DNA of 6,711 bases, from NCBI GenBank assembly GCA_020630305.1, contig JAHDBQ010000047.1, positions 1 through 6,711 of the forward strand. The letters run 5' to 3'. The notes beneath the pieces are model-generated. The model saw nothing but the letters and a program-made list of their open reading frames with translations, was not told the DNA's origin and did not search any database. Positions 1 to 5,670 of this stretch are shown here, piece after piece. The first letter of the stretch is position 1. Every line of letters begins with the position of its first letter. This DNA is from Alphaproteobacteria bacterium. GTDB lineage: Bacteria > Pseudomonadota > Alphaproteobacteria > Rickettsiales > Rickettsiaceae. The position numbers and the translations under genes are program-made.

Positions 1-1467
1 TTTTTTGATAGTAATTTCATTATTAATAGTCAAAACAATCGTACTTGCCCTGTCAGCTCCAAGCGCATTTAATGTAGTAATTTGAGAGGCGTCACCCTTA
101 AAAACAGGCAAACCATTTGAAACTTCTTCTTTTACAATCTCATCATTTACATCAAGAGCTATATAATTTATTCCTTCAGCTTCAAGCACACGTGCAACCA
201 TCTTACCAACCCGGCCAAAGCCACCAATTATAACATGATTAGTTAAATCACGTGCACCAAATTCAATAATCTGATTTGGTGTTTTACCAAGACCTCTTTC
301 TATTTTCTCAGCAAATTTTTGCCCAACAGTTGCAAGCAAAGGTGTCAGCGCCATAGAGCAAGTTACAACTAATAATAATATATTTGCAGTACCCTCTTCA
401 AGAACCCCATATTCTTTTCCTAGACCAAATAAAATAAAGGCAAACTCACCGCCTTGCGAAAGTAATAATCCAGCATGGATTGCAACGCCTTTATTAAAGC
501 CAAATAAAATACATAGTGCAGCAATAATTATGGTTTTAAGTAGAATTAATGAAACACAGAAAGTGATAATATGCGTAATCTGGGCATACATCTCTACGAC
601 ATCAATCTTCATACCAACACTCATAAAAAATAGCCCTAGCAATAATCCTTTAAAGGGGTAGATACTCTCTTCCGCTTTAACTCTAAAATCTGTTTCTGCC
701 ACTAAGATTCCAGATACAAACGCTCCAAGAGCAAGCGAAAGGCCTAGCTGCTCTGTTCCCCAAGCTGCGCTGAGCACAACAAGCAAAGTAGCAGCAATTG
801 CCATTTCACTACCAACAGCATTAGCGGGCGCAATAAATGAAAATAATGGACGAAGTAGCAATCGCCCAGCAATAAAAATCCCACCAAGAGCTAATACTGC
901 TTTTATCATTGAATTTGCTAAAATTGCAGGCAAAGATTCTGCAACACCCTCACCGCCCAGAAGCGGAACAATAACAAGCAAAGGCACAACCACAAAATCC
1001 TGAAGGAGCAAAATTGCCAAAGCAATACGACCAATCTGCATTGATTGACTTTTTGTTTCCTCTACCACCTGCATAACAATAGCAGTAGAAGATAGAGCAA
1101 GGCCACCAGCAATAATAATAGCTGAATTATAATTATTAGTAATTAATATAACGCATGCAGCTATAATTACACTAGTAATTAAAACTTGCAATGTGCCTAA
1201 ACCAAACACATATTTACGCATAGCTTTAAGCCTTTCTATAGAAAGTTCAAGACCAATAGCAAATAGTAAGAACACCACCCCAAACTCACCAAGCAGCGAG
1301 GTTTGTTCATATTTTACAATAGAAAGTCCATTCTCACCAATTATTGCACCAGCCACCAAATAACCAAGCACCGGGCTTAGTTTTAACCTTCTAAATATCG
1401 CAACCGCAGAAACAGCAGCTCCGATAAGCATAATAATGATAACTAAAAGATGTCCTTCCTCTTCCAT
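1..1467 (-). CDS. Kef-type CPA2 potassium/proton antiporter with RCK (TrkA-N) domain, 3' end cut by window edge
   Basis: Inner-membrane K+/H+ (or Na+/H+) antiporter of the CPA2 family. 489 residues are visible and the C-terminus lies beyond base 1. About 12-13 hydrophobic segments fill residues 6-385. Family marks are GLALSSTAIVMQ (122-133), LLLQDFVVVP with the likely ion-binding Asp157 (equivalent position in E. coli KefC), and YPFKGLLLGLFFMSVGMKID (270-289), which closely resembles the KefB/KefC regulatory-loop and helix region. A Rossmann nucleotide-binding motif GGFGRVG (415-421), followed by an acidic strand end (LDVND, 438-442), opens the RCK/TrkA-N domain, which is cut at residue 489. 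E. coli Kef proteins are about 600 residues, so roughly 110 are missing. The ATG at 1467 is preceded in frame by a stop at 1476-1474, so the start cannot lie further upstream; no good Shine-Dalgarno is visible. Transcribed divergently from parE. KefB versus KefC, and glutathione gating, cannot be decided from this fragment. Confidence 0.93.
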   Translation of the reverse strand, partial: MEEEGHLLVIIIMLIGAAVSAVAIFRRLKLSPVLGYLVAGAIIGENGLSIVKYEQTSLLGEFGVVFLLFAIGLELSIERLKAMRKYVFGLGTLQVLITSVIIAACVILITNNYNSAIIIAGGLALSSTAIVMQVVEETKSQSMQIGRIALAILLLQDFVVVPLLVIVPLLGGEGVAESLPAILANSMIKAVLALGGIFIAGRLLLRPLFSFIAPANAVGSEMAIAATLLVVLSAAWGTEQLGLSLALGAFVSGILVAETDFRVKAEESIYPFKGLLLGLFFMSVGMKIDVVEMYAQITHIITFCVSLILLKTIIIAALCILFGFNKGVAIHAGLLLSQGGEFAFILFGLGKEYGVLEEGTANILLLVVTCSMALTPLLATVGQKFAEKIERGLGKTPNQIIEFGARDLTNHVIIGGFGRVGKMVARVLEAEGINYIALDVNDEIVKEEVSNGLPVFKGDASQITTLNALGADRASTIVLTINNEITIKK

Positions 1468-1523
1468 TAATTTTTATTCACAAGTAAAAAAGTTTAATAT
1501 TTCAAAAATCCCATTGATATTTT

Positions 1524-1542
1524 AGCTAGTTTTTGTCTAGCT
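1524..1542. repeat. Inverted repeat / small hairpin in the antiporter leader
   Basis: AGCTAG at 1524-1529 and its exact reverse complement CTAGCT at 1537-1542 flank a 7-base T-rich loop. If the antiporter is transcribed from the candidate promoter at 1552-1581, this hairpin sits at the very 5' end of its mRNA, where it could protect the end or affect initiation. Six base pairs is short, and chance occurrence in AT-rich DNA is possible. Confidence 0.4.
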
Positions 1543-1551
1543 CTTTTGTAG

Positions 1552-1581
1552 AGTATAGCATTACTGCCGCAAAATCACCAA
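1552..1581 (-). promoter_or_regulatory. Candidate extended -10 promoter for the antiporter gene
   Basis: On the minus strand the sequence reads TGCTATACT (bases 1560-1552), an extended -10: TGn followed by TATACT, five of six matches to TATAAT. A weak -35, TTGGTG (1581-1576), lies 18 bases upstream. Transcription would start near 1545, giving a leader of about 78 bases before the ATG at 1467. AT-rich DNA produces such matches by chance, so this is a candidate only. Confidence 0.35.
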
Positions 1582-1622
1582 TATTTTTTACAAAATTGTA
1601 TAAATATACTCAATTGACTGTA

Positions 1623-1637
1623 TAAGAATCATTCTTA
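1623..1637. promoter_or_regulatory. Perfect 15-base palindrome, possible operator
   Basis: TAAGAAT-C-ATTCTTA is a perfect inverted repeat around the central C1630, the size and symmetry expected for a dimeric repressor site. Its core AGAA-TCA-TTCT matches the core of the alphaproteobacterial Irr iron-control element (TTTAGAAnnnTTCTAAA), but the outer arms match at only one of three positions on each side. The palindrome lies between the two divergent promoter candidates, where one protein could act on both genes. The identity of any regulator is inference. Confidence 0.35.
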
Positions 1638-1695
1638 CTGCGGTAATCCTTGCTTTTTCTATATAAATTGTTTAGATTGTATTATAGTAGCTTAT

Positions 1696-1755
1696 GTTGA
1701 TATTTATTATAAGCAAAATAAAACAATATATAATATTACAGAAAGTTGATATTTA
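1696..1755 (+). repeat. 11-base direct repeat GTTGATATTTA upstream of parE
   Basis: GTTGATATTTA occurs at 1696-1706 and again at 1745-1755, with start points 49 bases apart. A shorter copy, TTGATATTT, is at 1514-1522 near the antiporter gene. The downstream copy runs into the parE ribosome-binding region. The copies could be binding sites for a regulator of parE or simply reflect AT-rich composition. I do not recognise the motif as a known box. Confidence 0.3.
1729..1734 (+). promoter_or_regulatory. parE: Candidate -10 box for the parE-ctpA-rppH operon
   Basis: A perfect TATAAT at 1729-1734 would place transcription start near 1741 and give a leader of about 30 bases before the GTG at 1772. 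No good -35 is found 16-18 bases upstream; the nearest TTGATA (1697-1702) is too far away at 26 bases. The box itself lies in a TA-rich run, so confidence is low. Confidence 0.3.
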
Positions 1756-1771
1756 GGGTGATTTAGCAAGA

Positions 1772-3751
1772 GTGTCTGATTTATTTGATTTTAAAAAAGA
1801 AGAAAATGTTGCGGCGGATAAGACTTATACCGCAAGTGATATTGAAGTTTTAGAAGGACTAGAACCTGTTCGTATGCGTCCTGGTATGTATATCGGCGGT
1901 ACGGACGAAGCCGCTATGCATCATTTAGTTTCTGAGGTTTTAGACAACTCAATGGACGAGGCCGTTGCTGGATTCGCTTCTAAAATTACAATTGAAATGC
2001 ATGCTGATGGGTCTATTTCCATTAGCGATAACGGGCGTGGTATTCCGGTTGACAATCACCCGAAATTTCCAGAGAAATCAGCTCTTGAAGTTATTTTAAC
2101 CACGTTGCATTCTGGCGGTAAATTTTCCGATAAAGCCTATCAGACATCGGGCGGGCTGCACGGCGTTGGTATTTCCGTGGTGAATGCCCTATCTGAGAAT
2201 TTAACTGTAGAGGTATTCAGAAATGGAACCGCATATACGCAAAAATATTCAAGAGGAGCGCCGCAGACAGCGCTTGAAAAAAGCGAGACTTTAAAAAAGC
2301 TAAAAGGCACAAAAATAACTTTCTTCCCTGATAAGGAAATATTTGATAAGTCAATAAAATTACTACCGAAAAGAATATATGAACTTGCTAAGTCGAAGGC
2401 TTATTTATATAAAGGCGTGCAGATGCATTGGTCATGCGCTGAGTCCTTAATTAGCAATGCAGAGGCGCCGCTTAAGGATGTGATTCATTTCCCTGGAGGG
2501 CTTCGAGATTATCTAGATTCGCAGGCTAGTAAAGAAGGCATAATTGGCGGCGAGATTTTTTCAGGTAACGCTGAAACAAAGTTAGAAAACATTAAGATTG
2601 AATGGGCGATATGCTGGCACTCAAAAAATGATTTCATAAAATCATATTGCAATACAATACCGACTCCGCTTGGCGGCACGCACGAACAAGGTGTAAGGGC
2701 AGCTCTATCCCGGGGCATTAAGATTTACGGAGAGATGGCTGGACATAAAAAAGTATCGCAAGTAACTCCGGACGACTTCCTAGATTCAATTTGCATGATG
2801 CTTTCTGTGTTTATTAAAGACCCTATTTTCCAAGGGCAAACCAAGGAAAAATTGGTTTCAAAAGGAATTACTAAACATGTAGAAAATGCAGTTAAAGATC
2901 ATTTTGACCATTGGCTTAGCGGTAACAAGAAGCTTTCTGATCAGTTAATTCAGCATTTTATTGACAATGCAGAACGTAGATTAAGCAGAAAGAACGAACG
3001 CAGTGTTAGCAGAAAAACTGCAGTGCAGAAGCTACGCCTGCCTGGCAAGCTAGCAGATTGCAGTAGCACGAATGCATCAGGAACTGAATTATTTTTAGTA
3101 GAGGGAGACTCTGCAGGCGGCTCTGCGAAGCAAGCAAGAGATAGGAAAACGCAAGCAATCTTACCACTACGAGGCAAGATATTGAATGTAGCAAATAGTA
3201 CTAACCAGAAAATTTTGGCCAACCAAGAAATTCAGGATCTAGAGATTGCTCTTAATTGTGGCTCGATGAATAATTACAAGGAAGATCAACTTCGTTATGA
3301 AAAAGTAGTCATTATGACTGATGCTGATGTAGACGGCGCACATATTGCTGCCCTGCTGATGACTTTTTTCTATAAGAGAATGCCAAAATTGATTAAAAAT
3401 GGTCATTTATATTTAGCGCGTCCACCGCTATACAGAATTGTGCAAGGGGCAAATACTACTTACGCAGCAGATGATGAACAAAAAAATAAATTAGTTGCTG
3501 AGCTTGAAAAATCTCGCAAGAAATTTGATCTTGGCCGTTTTAAGGGCCTTGGAGAAATGACACCGAAGCAGCTGAAGGAAACGACGATGCACCCTGCAAC
3601 TCGTATGTTATATAAAGTAGGCATTGCTGATTTTGATAATATCGAAACTATCGTGGATAATCTTATGGGCAAGAAGCCAGAAAAAAGATTTGAGTTTATT
3701 CAAGAGCGAGCTTTAAATAAAAAAGATGGAGAAATAGAATTATATGTGTAA
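1772..3751 (+). CDS. parE: DNA topoisomerase IV subunit B (ParE), GTG start
   Basis: ATPase subunit of topoisomerase IV, which works with ParC to decatenate replicated chromosomes. 659 residues, close to E. coli ParE (630) and well short of E. coli GyrB (804). The GHKL ATPase domain has EVLDNSMDEA (Glu55 catalytic, Asn59 Mg2+), SDNGRGIP (85-92) and GGLHGVG (127-133). The transducer QTK loop ends at Lys358. The TOPRIM domain has EGDSAGGSA (444-452) and MTDADVDG (515-522, Asp517/519/521 for metal). The run EGDSAGGSAKQARDR and the LPGKLADCS segment are ParE-like rather than GyrB-like. The start is GTG at 1772: an in-frame TAG lies at 1754-1756, and the next Met (residue 34) would remove conserved sequence. 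The ribosome site is weak (AGGG at 1755-1758, 13 bases away). It overlaps ctpA by 8 bases and leads the operon. Confidence 0.97.
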   Translation: MSDLFDFKKEENVAADKTYTASDIEVLEGLEPVRMRPGMYIGGTDEAAMHHLVSEVLDNSMDEAVAGFASKITIEMHADGSISISDNGRGIPVDNHPKFPEKSALEVILTTLHSGGKFSDKAYQTSGGLHGVGISVVNALSENLTVEVFRNGTAYTQKYSRGAPQTALEKSETLKKLKGTKITFFPDKEIFDKSIKLLPKRIYELAKSKAYLYKGVQMHWSCAESLISNAEAPLKDVIHFPGGLRDYLDSQASKEGIIGGEIFSGNAETKLENIKIEWAICWHSKNDFIKSYCNTIPTPLGGTHEQGVRAALSRGIKIYGEMAGHKKVSQVTPDDFLDSICMMLSVFIKDPIFQGQTKEKLVSKGITKHVENAVKDHFDHWLSGNKKLSDQLIQHFIDNAERRLSRKNERSVSRKTAVQKLRLPGKLADCSSTNASGTELFLVEGDSAGGSAKQARDRKTQAILPLRGKILNVANSTNQKILANQEIQDLEIALNCGSMNNYKEDQLRYEKVVIMTDADVDGAHIAALLMTFFYKRMPKLIKNGHLYLARPPLYRIVQGANTTYAADDEQKNKLVAELEKSRKKFDLGRFKGLGEMTPKQLKETTMHPATRMLYKVGIADFDNIETIVDNLMGKKPEKRFEFIQERALNKKDGEIELYV

Positions 3752-5114
3752 TGTTAAAAAGTTTTTAAACCTAATATTGATTATTTGTTTTTCTGCTAGC
3801 TGTTTTGCTATTGACAAGCAAACTGATAAAGTACCAAATAATAAATATCCAGACGAAGTTTATTTCAAACAATTTCAGGATGTGTTCAAAAAAATTGAAC
3901 AAGATTATATGAAAGTTCCAAACAAACAAGAAATGACTGATGAGGCAATTGACGGCATGCTTAAGTCTCTGGACCCTTATTCTGGATATTTCACGGATGA
4001 TGATTTGAAGTTCTTCAAAGACCAAACAGATGGTGCATTTGGTGGCATTGGCGTGGAGATTGTTTATGATAATGGCGCTGTGAAAGTTATATCACCAATC
4101 GATGACCTACCCGCTTACAGAGCTGGAATTAAAGCTGGAGACCTCATAATAGGCGTCAATGGCAAGCTTGTAAGCAATATGGGCTTTAATAAATCAGTAA
4201 AAGAAATGCGCGGTAAGCCTGGTACTAAGCTGAGCCTTCTTGTTGTAAAAGTAGATGAGCACATAACCAAAGAAGTTGAGCTTAAAAGAGAAATCGTTAA
4301 AATTAAGCCTATTAAATTTGAGATTGAACAAAATGACGATGTAGCAATTGCTTATGTGAGAATCGTTACATTTAATCAGCAAACTATTACCGAGCTTAAA
4401 AACACAGTCAAGAAAATACAAGGCCAGTTGCAGCAAAAGGACAAAAAACTAGAAGGAATAATTTTAGATGTGCGCAATAACCCTGGTGGTCTTTTGACGC
4501 AGGCAGTTGCTGTTAGTGAGTACTTCATTGACCACGGAACTATTGTTTCCATAAGAGGAAGAGACGGCAAAAATAGTACTACTACATCTGCCGGGAGATT
4601 TGTTGAAAAAGCTCCGAATGTGCCGATGGTTGTACTTATTAATGCAGGAACTGCTTCAGCTGCAGAAATCGTCTCTGGAGCGTTGCAAGATCATAAAAGA
4701 GCAATTATAATTGGCACGACTTCTTTTGGTAAAGGCTTAGTGCAAACTTTCGCACAAATAAATAAAAGAGCAGCGGTTAAATTAACCACAGCTAAATATT
4801 ACACTCCAAGCGGCAGATCTATTAATGCAAAAGGTATCATGCCGGATATTTTTATTGAAAATGCAAAAGTAGAATTTGCTAAAAAAGAAAAAGAGAAAAA
4901 AGCTTTTACTAGCTCTAGCGTTAAAGAGTATTTGAAGAAATATAATAACGAAGACGCTTTAGATGGTAAAGACAAGGAACAAGATAAAGAGAAAAAGGAC
5001 AAGAAGAAAAATCTGTCTGAGAAATATAAAAATGATTATCAATATGCACGTGGATATGATTTAATTCGCGGCCTTGTAATCAGCAATAGGAAAAATACAA
5101 AGAATGAGAAATGA
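3744..5114 (+). CDS. ctpA: Carboxyl-terminal processing protease CtpA, S41 family, with signal peptide and PDZ domain
   Basis: Exported serine protease that trims C-termini of envelope proteins. 456 residues. The N-terminus has a Lys-Lys pair, a hydrophobic core and likely signal peptidase I cleavage after Ala22 (CFA|ID), so it should act in the periplasm; SASC at 17-20 is a poor lipobox. Order: N-terminal helical region with LDPYSGYF (76-83), PDZ domain about 98-168 ([21 protein letters not shown]), then the S41 catalytic domain about 190-375. LDVRNNPGG (241-249) and GTASAAEI (302-309) supply nucleophile Ser305; SFGKGLVQ (327-334) supplies Lys330 and Gln334. The Ser-Lys and Lys-Gln spacings (25 and 4) equal those of E. 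coli Prc (Ser430/Lys455/Gln459). A Lys/Glu/Asp-rich, low-complexity stretch (about 377-427) precedes the terminal [13 protein letters not shown] segment typical of alphaproteobacterial CtpA. The ATG overlaps the parE end by 8 bases; GGAG at 3728-3731 is the likely ribosome site. Confidence 0.95.
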   Translation: MCNVKKFLNLILIICFSASCFAIDKQTDKVPNNKYPDEVYFKQFQDVFKKIEQDYMKVPNKQEMTDEAIDGMLKSLDPYSGYFTDDDLKFFKDQTDGAFGGIGVEIVYDNGAVKVISPIDDLPAYRAGIKAGDLIIGVNGKLVSNMGFNKSVKEMRGKPGTKLSLLVVKVDEHITKEVELKREIVKIKPIKFEIEQNDDVAIAYVRIVTFNQQTITELKNTVKKIQGQLQQKDKKLEGIILDVRNNPGGLLTQAVAVSEYFIDHGTIVSIRGRDGKNSTTTSAGRFVEKAPNVPMVVLINAGTASAAEIVSGALQDHKRAIIIGTTSFGKGLVQTFAQINKRAAVKLTTAKYYTPSGRSINAKGIMPDIFIENAKVEFAKKEKEKKAFTSSSVKEYLKKYNNEDALDGKDKEQDKEKKDKKKNLSEKYKNDYQYARGYDLIRGLVISNRKNTKNEK

Positions 5115-5592
5115 TCAAGATATAGGCAAACAAAGCCTACCATTCAGGCCCGGAGTGGGCATGATGATTATTGATAAGAATAATCGGGTTTTTGTTGGCA
5201 AGAGAATAGATTCAAAAGTAAATGCATGGCAAATGCCGCAAGGGGGAATAGACCTTGGAGAGACCCCAAGCAGAGCTGCATTGCGCGAGATGGAAGAAGA
5301 AATCGGATCAGGCAATGCTAAAATTATAGCCGAAAGCAAAAATTGGTATAGCTACCGTATACCGAAATATCTTGTACCAAGATTATGGGAAGGGCAATAT
5401 TGCGGCCAAAAACAAAAATGGTTTTTAATTCGTTTCCTTGGTGAGGATTCAGAGATTGATATTCAAACAACGGTTCCAGAATTTGACGATTGGCGCTGGG
5501 TGGAATTTGATGAGTTGCTAGAAAATATCATCCCATTTAAGCACGCTTTATATCAGAAAGTAATAAATGAATTCAAAGAATTGATTGGTTAA
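5104..5592 (+). CDS. rppH: RNA pyrophosphohydrolase RppH (Nudix; NudH/IalA type)
   Basis: Cytoplasmic Nudix hydrolase that removes pyrophosphate from the 5' triphosphate end of mRNA, preparing it for RNase E decay; orthologues also cleave diadenosine polyphosphates and were called invasion protein A in Bartonella and rickettsiae. 162 residues, the usual length. The Nudix box spans 47-69: G47, E53, R61, E62, E65, E66 and G68 fit GX5EX7REUXEEXG; the last position is Ser69 rather than a hydrophobic residue. RppH-specific marks are FRPGVGMMI (14-22), [10 protein letters not shown] (41-50), [11 protein letters not shown] (101-111) and PEFDDWRWV (125-133). The ATG at 5104 overlaps the ctpA end by 11 bases; AGGA at 5088-5091 sits 12 bases upstream. 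It is last in the operon and followed by a terminator. RppH rather than another Nudix protein is quite secure. Confidence 0.95.
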   Translation: MRNDQDIGKQSLPFRPGVGMMIIDKNNRVFVGKRIDSKVNAWQMPQGGIDLGETPSRAALREMEEEIGSGNAKIIAESKNWYSYRIPKYLVPRLWEGQYCGQKQKWFLIRFLGEDSEIDIQTTVPEFDDWRWVEFDELLENIIPFKHALYQKVINEFKELIG

Positions 5593-5612
5593 TTGATTGT
5601 AATGCAATTTAT

Positions 5613-5657
5613 AAAAAACAATGGGCAGCTATACTTAATGTAGCTGCCCTATTTTTT
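5613..5657. terminator. Bidirectional rho-independent terminator between rppH and the autotransporter gene
   Basis: GGGCAGCTA (5623-5631) pairs perfectly with TAGCTGCCC (5641-5649). Two further inner pairs (one U-G, one A-U) give an 11-bp stem with a 5-base loop. On the plus strand T6 (5652-5657) follows two bases after the stem and ends the parE operon. On the minus strand the A6 at 5613-5618 becomes a U-tract and ends the autotransporter transcript. The hairpin fills the 78-base convergent gap between the two stop codons. Confidence 0.9.
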
Positions 5658-5670
5658 ATAGCACTTTTAT

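Larger units (their letters stand above)
1468..1771. other. Divergent intergenic region between the antiporter gene and parE
   Basis: 304 bases of very AT-rich non-coding DNA separating divergent genes. I see no plausible ORF and no tRNA or other recognisable RNA gene. It holds an extended -10 candidate for the antiporter (minus strand, near 1552-1560), a TATAAT box for parE (1729-1734), a 6-bp inverted repeat (1524-1542), a perfect 15-base palindrome (1623-1637) and three copies of TTGATATTT (1514, 1697, 1746). Both genes must be controlled from here. Confidence 0.8.

Noticed and set aside
1614..1619. TTGACT as a -35 box for parE
   Set aside because: No acceptable -10 lies 16-18 bases downstream (the sequence there is TACTGC or similar), and it is about 150 bases from the start codon.
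1635..1646. TTACTGCGGTAA imperfect palindrome, with TTACTGC also at 1561-1567
   Set aside because: Only the four outer bases on each side pair cleanly and the second copy lacks the right arm; too weak to call as an operator.
2950..3222. 90-codon minus-strand ORF inside parE, and similar reverse ORFs at 2509-2718, 3006-3194 and 3460-3672
   Set aside because: All lie opposite strongly conserved parE codons; none has a recognisable domain or believable ribosome site.
3800..3803. Lipoprotein signal at CtpA Cys20
   Set aside because: The residues before Cys are S-A-S; the -3 position lacks the usual Leu/Val/Ile, and a signal peptidase I site after Ala22 fits better.
3771..4025. Minus-strand ORFs opposite ctpA (3771-4025, 4194-4436, 4376-4570, 4799-5002) and rppH (5115-5339)
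   Set aside because: They are antisense shadows of well-identified genes; their Phe/Leu/Ile-rich products reflect the complement of Lys/Glu codons.
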